Program-made: the position numbers and the translations under genes
Assembly: GCA_944474755.1 (NCBI GenBank)
Contig: OX104120.1
Location: 37,552,067-37,616,066, forward strand
Direction of reading: 5' to 3'
Source: Limnoperna fortunei
Taxonomy: Eukaryota > Mollusca > Bivalvia > Mytilida > Modiolidae
Length of the DNA: 64,000 nt
Shown: piece after piece, positions 1 to 10,440 of the stretch
Layout of the letters: the number at the start of each line of letters is the position of its first letter
Numbering within the stretch: position 1 is the first letter of the stretch
The notes under the pieces: generated by a model
What the model saw: only the letters and a program-made list of their open reading frames with translations
Databases searched by the model: none
Told to the model about the DNA's origin: nothing

Positions 1-186
1 AGATTGCGGGTTCGATTCTCACTGCAGGCAGGGTATACTCGACTCCAATCTTAATTGACAAGGATTTCCAGTTTTCCTACCGCAGGTACTCTGGCTTCCT
101 CCCCAATAAAAACTGAACGCCATGATAGAGCTGAAAAATTGCTGAAAGTGGCGTTAAAACACCATTCAAAACAAACAAAACAAAAA
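1..186 (+). repeat. SINE-A copy, cut by window edge
   Basis: The window opens inside a tRNA-headed SINE, at its B-box-like stretch (GGTTCGATTC). The copy then runs through the core and the 3' tail (GCTGAAAAATTGCTGAAAG, then TGGCGTTAAA) to a CAAA-rich end. The same unit recurs at least ten times in this window, here called SINE-A. The short open frames over it are shadows of the repeat. Confidence 0.85.
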
Positions 187-1175
187 AACCAAGCCAGGAC
201 CATAGCTGCAGTTGCTTCAGGTTTGGTTGCTGGTTCTCGAGTGACTATAATTTGGTACAAGAATTGAAATAACACGCAGTTGGAATGACTTATGGTCTTT
301 AGGCAATAAGAAAATACATGAAAGGCTAAGGTATTGTGATATGAATAAATGAAAACTAAATTTTATTTGGGTCAAGACATATTTTCGAAATGAAAACTAT
401 GTGGGTCATGATTGATTGGGCTTGGGAGTAACAAACGGAATATATAAGAACATGTAAGTAGCGGTTTCATGCTTTTAAAATTAGCAGTCCTAACTATTTT
501 ATAACCAGATTACCACAGGTTACTTAAAATAGTATTTGATAGTTCCGTTGTTATATTGCAAAATACAAAACATTCCAGTCTTTTTTCAAATTAGACTTTT
601 TTTAAGCTTTTATAAGAAGATAAAGTCCAAGTTCCCGATAAAACCCCCGACCTTCGGCATGAACAGAAGAAATCATTGTCAATTTACGTTAGCCTCGATC
701 AGATGCTGTGACACTCATACCCGTTAATTCAGTGTTGGCAGACAATGTCATCAATGGTAGATGACAACATCTACAACTCTTCCACTGAGACCCCACATGA
801 AAATCATGCTAAGACAAACCCATGAAAGACAAACCTATAAATTTTTCAAACGTGTTTCATGATGATATTTTTGACAATGTGATTATTTTTAACAGCAAAG
901 GTTAATGTTGGTCTCTGGACGACAATTAAGGACAGCACGAAAACGAGTTATAAATAGTTTCTATCTGAATATTGTGGCATTCAGTTTAATCTGCACATAC
1001 ATGTACATACTTTAAAATGCTTAAAATATTTGAATAAACACACAAAATCTAATTCACAGATGATAGGCTACCTTGATAAGTTAATTCTGACAAAGTAAAA
1101 ATTGATTGCAGAGGAAAGTCGCATTGTTGCTGTCTTGAAACCAATATTTATTAATGTGGTTTCTGATATATAGGA
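187..1175. other. no gene seen
   Basis: AT-rich sequence with no convincing exon, RNA gene or repeat boundary. Confidence 0.5.
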
Positions 1176-1503
1176 CACTACTGGCTAAAAAAATGACTAA
1201 ATACCAGTTGCAGTCTTTTTTCGTCTGTCACTGACTGAGATTGACTGCAAAAATGTCTGTTAAAGACTGCCAACGTTGTGTCAGGCAACTCACTTTGTGT
1301 CTGTTACAGAAAATTTTTCCGTTTGCTCAGTCAAAATTTGCCTGTTGCAATGGCATATTCGTTGTCTGTCGCAGTCATTTTTTCGTTGACTATCTCAAAA
1401 TTCGTCTGTTACAACGGCATTCCCGTTGTATCAGTCGAAAATGTCTGTCGCAGACATTTTCTCCGTTGTATCGGACAAAATACATCTGTCACAACGCCTG
1501 GTA
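1176..1503 (+). repeat. palindrome-string repeat element, copy 1
   Basis: A dispersed repeat that starts CACTACTGGCTRAAAAAATG and continues as a degenerate string of motifs of the type GTCTGTYRCAG, TTCCGTTG and ACAACGG. Several motifs are self-complementary. Positions 1437-1461 form a perfect 11-bp stem with a TCG loop, and 1410-1430 form 8-bp arms (TACAACGG / CCGTTGTA) with a 5-nt loop. A second copy lies inverted at 5886-6120. I do not recognise the family. The open frames across it look accidental, since they follow the repeated motif in several frames. Confidence 0.7.
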
Positions 1504-2367
1504 ATTATTATTATTAATTTATTAACAGCGGTCGATTAATATTTTTTATTTCAATTTGTGTTTTATGAAAATGTCCGGAATTAAACAAAAAATATCACTA
1601 TTTGGAAATTGTGCGTTCACACATTCTACGATTACATATGTTATTCAAATAGGAATGTTAAAGATAAATGTTTGTTTAAATAAATCTGTTTCTAAAAAAT
1701 GAAGAATGCTGAAAATGTGAGCATTTGTTCTGTCCTTATTTTATAATTATTAAACTGAATTTGTCAATGGTTTACTAACACATCTAGTGAAAATAAGAAT
1801 CGCATTTAAGCCATAATAACGATCGCCTTTTATACATTTGTACAATAATGATTTCTTAAAGCACGGACAAAGTAAAAAAAAATACACATAATAAAATCGC
1901 AAATTTCTTTAATCATGTCGGAAACTGTTAGTGTTTTATTTAGTACGTCTACATACATTAAATTTTGACATATTAATCGTCATATTGTTTCTGGTCTTTC
2001 AATTAAAATATTAAAAAAGACTCAAAAGTAATGTTTGTTTTCTTAGCTGGATCTAGTAATTATGTGAAGACAATACAATTGTATATGTCCAAGTTAAAGA
2101 ATGACACATGTTGTTAATTAGGTTACATGTAATATCGCCTCGCTGATAGATTTATAGTTATGGATGAATGGGTAATGTCTTCTAAAATACCTGCTCCTGC
2201 CTTTCCCCCAAGCCCGGTGGTAAATTTCGAACTTTCTACCTGACACAAGACACTCAATTGTAAAGGTGTATTTTTCTCTTATTGTCAACATTGACATGCA
2301 ATAGAGATCATTAAAATTCCAAAGAAATGCACCAGAAAGACCCGACGATCTGTATAATATGTCGCAG
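1504..2367. other. no gene seen
   Basis: AT-rich sequence without a supported feature. A 93-codon minus-strand frame near 2118-2399 overlaps the MITE/SINE boundary and shows no family features. Confidence 0.45.
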
Positions 2368-3058
2368 GGGCCTCGGTAGTCTCGATCACCCAGACGCATA
2401 TATAATAGCGTCTGGGATCACCTTATTTTAATTTCGCTACCAATAGGTGGAGACAAACAATGATTCTATTTTTAGAGCCCTATTTTTAAACCAGGAAAAC
2501 CATGCAAACATATATATACTTATAATATGACGTCACAGTAAGATTCACTCTTGATTATGCATAACAATAATATTTGTTTAATTATTTGATAAAGTAATAT
2601 TTTATAAAAATATTCAAATTTAAACTTTGGTACAATTTGTTGTACACTTCTTGATATGAACGGAAGTAATTTTTTAGACTATAAAAATATCATCCAATCA
2701 AAAATTACGCCCAGTTTTGGGCGTAATGGTAACGAGTTTAATATAGAGCTGAATCCAGACGCACAAATGTAATTAAGCGTCTGGATGATCGAGACTAGGG
2801 CCTCGGTGGCCGAATGCTTAAGGTAATTCGTTTACTATTGATCACGTGGTCTGTCAACACTGATATTGCGGGTTCAATACTCACTGCAGGCAGGGTGTAC
2901 TCGACTCCAGTCGTAGTTGACAAGGATTGCCAGTTTTCCTAACGCAGGTCGGAGGTTTTCTCCTGGTACTGCAGCATCCTGCCGCAATAAAAACTGGACG
3001 CCACGATATAACTGAAAAATTGCTGAAAGTGGCGTTGAACACCATTCAAACAAACAAA
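2368..3058 (+). repeat. SINE-A copy interrupted by a MITE
   Basis: The first nine bases of the SINE (GGGCCTCGG, 2368-2376) are separated from the rest by a 421-bp insertion and repeated at 2798-2806, where the SINE resumes with its A-box-like GGCCGAATGCTTAAGG. Body, core and CAAA tail then follow to about 3058. The head resembles a Leu/Ser-type tRNA. Confidence 0.85.
2377..2797. mobile_element. Mutator-like MITE with 9-bp target duplication
   Basis: A 421-bp non-coding element with terminal inverted repeats starting TAGTCTCGATCA. Each end also carries an inner pair of CCAGACGC / GCGTCTGG motifs. It is flanked by an exact 9-bp duplication (GGGCCTCGG at 2368-2376 and 2798-2806), which is the first nine bases of the host SINE. 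A 9-bp duplication is typical of Mutator-superfamily transposases, so assignment to that class is inference. No transposase frame is present, so the element would be non-autonomous. Confidence 0.75.
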
Positions 3059-3402
3059 CTAAGATATCACATGCAACTGAATCAAATGCGCCGTTTGCTT
3101 TTAGTCATACAATATTATGTCAAGCGCGAAACATAATAAGAATGAGAATTAAACTACGCAGGGACTTCTAGAATTACTACCCCATCGGAATATAGTTTAA
3201 TAAGAAAATGAAATAATTACTTCAAAATCATTTTTTAAATGTACTTTTAAAAAAGTTGTACACGTTGTTGATACAATTATTTCTACTTAGTATTTTTTTG
3301 TCATTGCAGTCTTTCACGAGTAGCTGTTATTGATTAGTTGAAAAAAAAAGATTCTGTTGCTTTCTGAAATAATTTCTTCACTTCAAATGTTCGTCTATAT
3401 CT
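3059..3402. other. no gene seen
   Basis: AT-rich spacer between two repeats. Confidence 0.5.
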
Positions 3403-3781
3403 TCTAGTTTTTGCTGGGATCAAACTAGGAGGGTTCCGTTCTCGACCCTCAGAACAGCCCAGTGCGTCCCCGGGTGGTGGATAGGGGAGACCCTTTCGTT
3501 GTGGCATTGTCAGGTCATAATACGGAAAGCCTGGCCGCGAGCGTAGTGGGTAACGTGATTGCCACTCTCCTTTGTACAAACGGCTAAATTCTTCGTCCCT
3601 ACCCAAAACTTCATACTTCTCCATTGGCAGTCTAAACTGTGTTGCGTGTGTCCCATCTCACCACCTTTTTCCGTTGATTGATTGTTTGTTATCTTGTTCT
3701 TGTCCTGATTAAAGCTGAAATATTGCTCGCTAGACGTAAAGCAAACATCCAATCAATCAATCAATCAATCAATCTAGTTTT
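3403..3781 (+). repeat. SINE-B (retroposon of about 360 bp), copy 1
   Basis: A GC-richer unit ending in GCTGAAATATTGCTCGCTAG, ACGTAAAGCAAACATCC and (AATC)n. The flanks carry TCTAGTTTT at 3403-3411 and again at 3773-3781, a 9-bp candidate target-site duplication. The 3' tail resembles that of SINE-A, suggesting mobilisation by related LINE machinery. I find no clear tRNA A/B boxes in the 5' part. Other copies are at 15737-16100, about 19855-20260, about 54480-54800 and about 63395-63718. Minus-strand frames of 80-96 codons over this copy are accidental. Confidence 0.8.
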
Positions 3782-5885
3782 ATTTGTGGAGGTAACAAGA
3801 GAACCTCGTGAAACCCTCTGACCTTTGGCAGTGTTCATTAAGGTCAAAGTCGAACACAGCGAGATGTCGGGCTCGAATTCACGACCATGGTGGACTTTAT
3901 AGCCTGTCTATTTATTTCGGCTTTTGAATACTAACAAATTATTTATGCGATTTCATTACCACTCTTGGACTATTGATTTAATAAATACTAACCTTTAATA
4001 TATTTGAAAGGTGTAAGTTTTCATAAAGTATTTTAATACATGCTACATATTTATTAAAGAAATTAAAAGACCGTGTGTACAATAATATACTTTAGTTTTT
4101 TATTATTATTGTTTCAGTTCTGAGTATCGGTTTTTAAAATCTAAACTAGAGAATTATTGTTAATTTTGTTAATTACATTAACCAAAGAGAATACAGGTCG
4201 TGTATATGTCTTTAAAGTTTATTTATTACTCGTGAACATATGCGCAGGGACAATGTTCGTGGTGTACTCGAACCAGTAAAAACTAAAAGAAGTCTGATTT
4301 TCAAATTCCTTTATTCAAATATATAATGAATAATTTCGTTTTATGATGTAAAAAACCTTATACACTTTGAAACAATAAACGAAAAACCCTACCATGCTAG
4401 CAGGATAAACCAGTCTTAAGTGTTACTTACTGGCTGAATATGTTTTGGTCCTGGTATTGATTCGAGGTTGGCTGTATAGGTCCCGAGACCGTAGGGTCCA
4501 GCGCCATTACAGCTGACCAATAATCGATACAAGGTCAATACAGACGCCAGTTCGTAAGAATTTTATTTAAATTAAATCAAAATTCGTATGGGTAGCCTGT
4601 ATGAACAGTCCGTACGACTAGCCAGTCTAACAAATGCAGGAAGGAGTCACGAAATAGCTTACTGATCAAGAAAACCGGAGGGGAGATCGTATCGGGTAAT
4701 ACAATTTTCCGCATGAACCTACGGTTCGAACGAAAAAAGTTATTAACCTTTTTATATTTGTACAGTGATCAAATATTAATCATCCCCCTATGAATATATT
4801 AAGGCCGAGTTTACGATTTAACACGCATATACTAACGACGTACGGACGGACGATGCACAAACTTCGTACGAACGATAACTGCCCAATGTACGAACGATAA
4901 CTTATGTTAGCACCCAAATTTGCAAATAAAACTGTACAAAATTTGTGGAAAGCTTTTGGAAAGGAGGCGATTTGTTTATTTGTTTTAGAAACCATAAACT
5001 TTAAGTGTGTTGATAAAAATTCCGTTTTCTTTTTACAGAGACACCGAAACTGCCAAACACAGTTACATTCCTGTATATTAAATACTATACTTACAACTGC
5101 TCACTGAACATATATCGAATGATTTTTTTCGAATACATGTTAACTTTTTACGATAGTACAAAACGGCGCACTCGATTCATTTATTCGATAAAGTGTGTCC
5201 GTTACTAGTTCTATGGCACCTTACCTTTCTATGGTATGATTTTAGTGTCAATGTAGACAATAAAAAAAGCACCTTTAAAATTTAGTATTTGTCTGTAGAA
5301 CAAAAGGGTTTGAAGTTTACGTACAGACAACCGTACAATCTATAACTGTAAATTTATTTGTGTCCGTAGAAATATCGCAAACTACTAGTTAGTGCACTAA
5401 CAAGGAGAAAAGTGCACTAACAACATGTAGGATAACGGTATTCACAACAAACAACACATAATATAAAAGAATAATGCATAAATGTAGTTTTTACCAAATT
5501 TGTTTTATTTTATTTGTAGTTTTAGAGATATTAGCATTTTTATCGGCACGTGCCGATTTTGGTATTGTTATTTACCGGTCACCTGTGTAATGTATTCACT
5601 CAAACGAGGATCAAAAACAAACACAACTGCACTTACTACATAATAGAAAGTTCGATTTATTACATTATAAAATTACACAATATTCAAACTTGATCAGGAT
5701 TAATGATAAACATCGAATGCACGTGAACTTTGATCAGTGAGGCGGATTATCTTTAACATAGTTAACCACTTGAGTTCTTCTGTAAATCGGAAGCGCCCCG
5801 TGGACATCGACAACTTTATTATGTTAACTAAATTACCTGATATTTTAAACAATAGAAAACAAGCATGATTTGAATTTTTTTTTGA
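3782..5885. other. no gene seen; two very short direct repeats
   Basis: About 2.1 kb without a supported gene. GTACGAACGATAACT occurs twice near 4866-4905 and AGTGCACTAACAA twice at 5391-5423. The overlapping 67- and 71-codon frames near 4780-5107 on opposite strands have no recognisable features. Confidence 0.45.
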
Positions 5886-6120
5886 CTTTCGACTGAGTCA
5901 ACGGATAAAATGACTGCGACAGACATTTTTGACTGATACAACGGATATGCCGTTGTAACAGACAAATTCTGACTGCGCAAACGGAAAAATGTTTGTGACG
6001 GACAAAATATGTTTGTGACAGGAATAAAATGACGTTTGCAGTCTTGAACATACACTTTTGCTGTCATTTGCAGTAAATAACTGCAACTGGTATTTACAGT
6101 CATTTTTTCAGCCAGTAGTG
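5886..6120 (-). repeat. palindrome-string repeat element, copy 2
   Basis: Inverted copy of the element at 1176-1503. Read on the minus strand it starts CACTACTGGCTGAAAAAATG and carries the same chain of motifs. A perfect hairpin TACAACGG-atatg-CCGTTGTA lies at 5937-5957. The element starts 24 bp from a reverse-transcriptase fragment. Three overlapping minus-strand frames (62-136 codons) read the same repetitive motif in different frames and are not called as genes. Confidence 0.7.
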
Positions 6121-6143
6121 AGAAGTGTTGAATATCTGTTTTT

Positions 6144-6428
6144 AACAACGCAAAACGTGATGACTTCAACTTTCCAATTGTCAAGTTCCCTTTCATTGAC
6201 AGCAACATTCCAGCAGATCCTGCGTATGGTGTGTACATTTCACAACTTATGCGTTATTCTAGATGCTGCGACCGGTATTCCGATTTTCTAGATCGATCAC
6301 TGCTGTTGACTGCTAAACAACTCAAACTGGGTTTTTTTGTACCTAGGTTGATGTTATTTCTCCAGAAGTTCTATTGTAGTTACCATGACTTATTTAATCG
6401 TTATGGGAAATCAGCGTTTCAAATTTGA
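6144..6428 (+). pseudogene. retroelement reverse-transcriptase C-terminal fragment
   Basis: A 94-codon open stretch ending at a TGA at 6426-6428. It begins at KRDDFNFPIV (from codon 5), continues through IPADPAYGVYISQLMRYSR, and ends with a KFYCSYHDL block. This KRDDFNFPIVNFPF / AYGVYISQLIRYSR region follows the RT core in a reverse-transcriptase ORF I know as common in bivalve genomes. The clade of that element is not certain to me. Only the C-terminal end is present, with no RT catalytic core upstream. Related pieces in this window are at 9131-10440 and 15501-16620. Confidence 0.75.
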
Positions 6429-6474
6429 CAATGTCTCTCCAAGTATCAACATTAAATATATTAAATAGCTATAA

Positions 6475-6700
6475 ACTTGATGAAGTTCGTCCCTTTTGAA
6501 CCTCGTTCACATTACAATCTGCAGACGGTCTAGACCCCTCGGGCAAATTGCTATATAAAAAATATAGCTTCATTAACCGGGGTGAATCATAGACATAGAC
6601 ATAGTACATGTGTACTAGCGTGTGACGATGGAATTTTCGTAACCAATACGTATTAATCTGACAGTAATCTAATTCAGCATTTTTGTATATATTATATATA
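6475..6700 (-). repeat. inverted partial unit of the 448-bp array
   Basis: Positions about 6557-6700 are the reverse complement of about 7005-7148, the distal part of the array unit. Beyond that, 6480-6556 is a diverged version of the tRNA-like head in the same inverted orientation. The array therefore begins with a head-to-head arrangement. Confidence 0.75.
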
Positions 6701-7753
6701 GCGGATTTGGCCGAGGGGTCTAGACCGCTGGACATAGTGCAGGCGAATTGGTGCCACAGTGTCACAACGGTGTGAGTTCGAATCCCGCTGAGGGAAAGCA
6801 AAAATTTGACAGTGTTAAAAATCTAATTCAAACAGTGTTGGGCTTAATTTGTAGACGTATATATAACTATTTGATATTAACCCTGTATTTCTGATGTTTC
6901 AGAAATCCGCTGGATAGATATATTATATGGTTGTCACAATACTTAGACGTTTGTATATATAATTTACTTACTGTGACTGCATGACAAGTAACTTTGTCAT
7001 CCTATATAATATATACAAAAATGCTGAATTAGATTACTGTCAGATTAATACGTATTGGTTACGAAAATTCCATCGTCACACGCTAGTACACATGTACTAT
7101 GTCTATGTCTAAGATTCACCCCGGTTAATGAAGCTATATTTTTATATAGCGGATTTGGCCGAGGGGTCTAGACCGCTGGACATAGTGCAGGCGAATTGGT
7201 GCCACAGTGTCACAACGGTGTGAGTTCGAATCCCGCTGAGGGAAAGCAAAAATTTGACAGTGTTAAAAATCTAATTCAAACAGTGTTGGGCTTAATTTGT
7301 AGACGTATATATAAATATTTGATATTAACCCTGTATTTCTGATGTTTCAGAAATCCGCTGGATAGATATATTATATGGTTGTCACAATACTTAGACGTTT
7401 GTATATATAATTTACTTACTGTGACTGCATGACAAGTAATTTTGTCATCCTATATAATATATACAAGAATGCTGAATTAGATTACTGTCAGATTAACACG
7501 TATTGGTTACGAAAATTCCATCGTCACACGCTAGTACACATGTACTATGTCTATGTCTAAGATTCACCCCGGTTAATGAAGCTATATTTTTATATAGCGG
7601 ATTTGGCCGAGGGGTCTAGACCGCTGGACATAGTGCAGGCGAATTGGTGCCACAGTGTCACAACGGTGTGAGTTCGAATCCCGCTGAGGGAAAGCAAAAA
7701 TTTGACAGTGTTAAAAATCTAATTCAAACAGTGTTGGGCTTAATTTGTAGACG

Positions 7754-7757
<4 letters not shown>
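6701..7757 (+). repeat. tandem array, 448-bp unit with tRNA-like head
   Basis: Units start at 6701, 7149 and 7597, exactly 448 bp apart and nearly identical; the third breaks off at a (TA)n run. Each unit starts GCGGATTTGGCCGAGGGG (A-box-like) and carries GTGAGTTCGAATCCC (B-box-like) about 75 bases later. The sequence therefore looks like a tRNA-derived SINE head embedded in a satellite unit. The acceptor-stem halves do not pair well, so this is not called a tRNA gene. The array directly precedes the first visible lectin exon. Confidence 0.85.

Positions 7758-7782
<25 letters not shown>
7754..7782. repeat. (TA)n microsatellite
   Basis: An uninterrupted TA run that ends the third array unit, 36 bp before the lectin exon. 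Confidence 0.9.
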
Positions 7783-7788
<6 letters not shown>

Positions 7789-7818
7789 ATAGTATAGTCA
7801 CAGGTCTTTTGTCCACAG

Positions 7819-7892
7819 ATGGAGAATGGAAAAAATATAGCGGACATTGTTATTTGTTTGGAGATGACCTATTCACGTGGCCAGATGCTGAA
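7819..7892 (+). CDS. lectin exon a
   Basis: Acceptor TTTTGTCCACAG, donor GTAAGT. It starts in phase 1 and ends in phase 0. It encodes the domain start with GHCYLF and TWPDAE. Confidence 0.85.
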
Positions 7893-8663
7893 GTAAGTAC
7901 AAAATATTTCGCTAGCATCATTAAAGTTCACAACCATAAAAACACATTGCAATTTTAACATAATCTTTTCTGAATTAATAAAAGTAGGCAGTGTTTCTTT
8001 GAAATCAAATCCACCAAATGGTGCATTATCTTGTTTTATTTTAGCGAATGTGTAAGCAAGTAGGCGGATATCTTGTAAAAATTGATGATGCGTCTGAAAA
8101 TAACTTTGTGACAACGTCTATGAACAAACCAGGTAAGTGTTATCTGTTAGGAAAACACTTGTATTCTGTGTGAACAAACCTTTGAAATGTACGCATACAG
8201 CATTCTTTTATTATTAAAAACCTTGAATAAATATTTTTTATCTCGCGCTAACCAAAATAACCATACTATTTTAGCTCATTTCGACTGTGTTTATTGCTAA
8301 TTATAATTTTTAATATCACACAAAATAGCAACTATTTCTGTGGTACATTTACAAGCAATCTATATAAACACATTATACGTTATTGTGTACAGTTTTACTT
8401 ACAATTATATAATATGATTTATAATGTCTACATGTAAAGGAGGTGAGCACTGGATAGGACTTGCAGACCTATTGGAAGGGGAATACAGATGGATGTACGA
8501 TCAACAAATCGCAACATATACTAACTTTTTATCTGGAGAACCGAATAATAATGACGGAAACGCTGATTGTTTTTTACTTGATTCAGGCGGTAAATGGTAT
8601 GATAGAAAATGCTCACAGCTTACTAGATACATATGTGAAAACAATAATTGTAAGTATAAATAA
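7819..8663 (+). CDS. C-type lectin domain gene, three visible exons
   Basis: Three exons join in frame into one C-type lectin-like domain of about 130 residues, missing its N-terminal leader. Order: WKKYSGHCYLF start, TWPDAERMCKQVGGYLVKID, then WIGL, an EPN motif (LSGEPNNNDG), KWYDRKC and the terminal RYICEN. In this fold EPN and the WND-type motif bind calcium and set sugar preference; EPN usually goes with mannose-type ligands. Here WND reads WYD, so calcium and sugar binding need testing. Five conserved cysteines are visible. The product is presumably secreted, a common immune-recognition protein in bivalves, but no signal-peptide exon was found upstream, where the 448-bp array lies. The family is secure; completeness is not. 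Confidence 0.85.
8045..8132 (+). CDS. lectin exon b
   Basis: Acceptor TTTATTTTAG, donor GTAAGTG. It enters in phase 0 and leaves in phase 1. It encodes RMCKQVGGYLVKIDDASENN and eleven more residues, the alpha-helix and second strand of the fold. Confidence 0.85.
8443..8663 (+). CDS. lectin exon c (probable last exon)
   Basis: The acceptor is AG at 8441-8442, or AG at 8438-8439 for one extra glycine; both keep frame. It encodes WIGL through RYICEN. A good donor (GTAAGT at 8650) lies just before the TAA stop at 8661-8663, so a further 3' exon is possible. AATAAA at 8659-8664 overlaps the stop and could be the poly(A) signal. Confidence 0.8.
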
Positions 8664-9130
8664 AGAGAAGGTAAACCGAAATAAAAACCTTAAAATACAA
8701 ATTCAAAGTTAATTGCTTAACGGCAGAGCAATAAATCCCAAAAACATAAGGGAAAACAACAGAAAACTCATGCGAGGGCAAAAATTACTGACTGAATAGT
8801 CACGTAAAAAAAATGTTGCGGGGTTGAAAATTTTAAAGGGATCTATATCCTCACCTATTATTGTAATCCTAACAACACGGACATGCCGAAACGTATTATA
8901 CGAAAATAAAACGAAAACCTATACCTGCATAAGATAGAACAAACATAACGAACTCGATTTTGTTACTGATCTTTACAAATCGATGAGATAATTGTGTTTA
9001 AACTTTCATTTTCGTCAGTGTTTTTTGGGGCATTTCATTTTTGTTTTGAGTTATTGCAAATGGATGAGTACATAAAAGGACATAAACTTATTCACAAACT
9101 ATCATTTAAACAAAAATATCTGCACCTGCA
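8664..9130. other. no gene seen
   Basis: AT-rich; no further lectin exon was recognised. Confidence 0.4.
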
Positions 9131-10440
9131 GAATACATCAAGCACTTCATTTCTTGATCCAATTCCACATTTGACAAATATGAAATTCTGGCTTACCATA
9201 AGTCCTTCATAACTTCTTTGAATATTCATTACGATAAGAGTCTGAAAACTTAACATACGTGTATTGGATTCAAAATTAGATGCAAATCCTTAGAAGAAAA
9301 GGTACATAGCGGCTCATCTAAATGCTCTACCAACGAGTTTCCATTACGGTTGACAAATATATTGTCTGCAGTGAAAGAAGGGCACGAAAAATACAGTAAA
9401 CTGTTAATTAGCGAAATAATAATCTTTCAAAAAATCATCTGTCAGAACTTTGATTTTTCAACCTTTATACCACATTGTCTAGCGATAAACTAAAATCCGC
9501 CTTAACCAAACCATACATAAAGCTTTAGCTTCTACATATGAAAATAAAATACGTATTTTTTTTACTAAAGAACAAAAAAGGCAAAATATGCTACAACGAG
9601 GAACAGGTTTATAGTATGTTACATTTTCTGATCGACAACATACTTGTAACGTTTAGAGGTTGTGTTTTTCAGCAGGTTATCGAAACTCTTATGTCTACAA
9701 ATTGTGCCCAATTCCTGGTCGATATGTTCATGTATTCTTATGAACTGAATTTCTTTTACATCTTGTTCAAGACAAAAGCATAACAGAAGCTAAGATCTTT
9801 TATTTCATGTATATATGATGTTTTTTTTTCAATTAACAACCCTCGATTTGCTGAGTGGCTACTGTTAATATACAAAGAAACTGCAAATTATAGAAACCGC
9901 ATAACCAGATTCATCCACAGTAAGACTTTCATCTCGAATATGAGTCTAATGGTCATCTCAACACAATAATGTACGACAAACGAGACGTTTTAATTTCACA
10001 AATTATAAAAATTTCCTCACTTATGCAGCAAACGACTATTCCAGCTTCTCCTGCATACGATGTCTTCGTTTCACAATTGGTCAGGTATGCAAGAGCTTGA
10101 AGCGAGTATACTGAGGCTTGCATACTTTACCAATTTCTTCGGGATAGACGTATAAACCCAGGTTACAAGGAAAAACGACTCGTCTACGCTTTCAATAAGT
10201 TTAACTATATATACCATTTCCTTGTTCCTAGTTTTTTTCCTATTTCAGTTTTAAAATTTAGTGCAAAGTGATTGTGATGCAATGATTATTGGATATTAAT
10301 GACGAGTGGTGTAAGATACCCAAACATTTCTTTTGAAATAAGTGTACCAAGTCAAGAAACTTGCTGTAGTTGCTGTAATTATGGTTGTTCGTTTTCGAAT
10401 TTGCCTGTTTCCTAGATTTTGATTTGTGGATTATCTTTTT
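9131..10440 (+). pseudogene. decayed reverse transcriptase, copy A
   Basis: Pieces of one reverse transcriptase appear in order but in shifting frames. Near 9263-9345 is a YWIPKL-then-GSSKCST-like region. Near 9446 is FDFSTL-like sequence. At 9586-9760 an open stretch carries MLHFLIDNI, CVFQQ and TNCAQFLVDMFMYSYE, the block after the first RT strand. The stretch from about 9946 reads NGHLNTIMYDKRD, then IPASPAYDVFVSQLVRYARA and a stop. The tail after it (GTACCAAGTCAAGAAAC, 10336-10352) resembles the 3' flank of the same element at 16581. In-frame stops and frameshifts throughout make it a dead copy. The C-terminal blocks match the fragment at 6144-6428. The clade is not certain to me. Confidence 0.75.

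Noticed and set aside
3334..3752. Proline/arginine-rich frames on the minus strand
   Set aside because: They coincide exactly with a SINE-B copy; similar shadow frames appear over other SINE-B copies.
6701..7700. Cluster of tRNA genes in the 448-bp array
   Set aside because: The T arm is plausible but the acceptor-stem halves do not pair, and the extra sequence between the boxes does not form a proper variable arm; better read as a SINE-like head.
7644..7958. 104-codon frame running from the array into the lectin exon
   Set aside because: It reads through the TA microsatellite and the intron after the exon; the spliced lectin model explains the exon part better.
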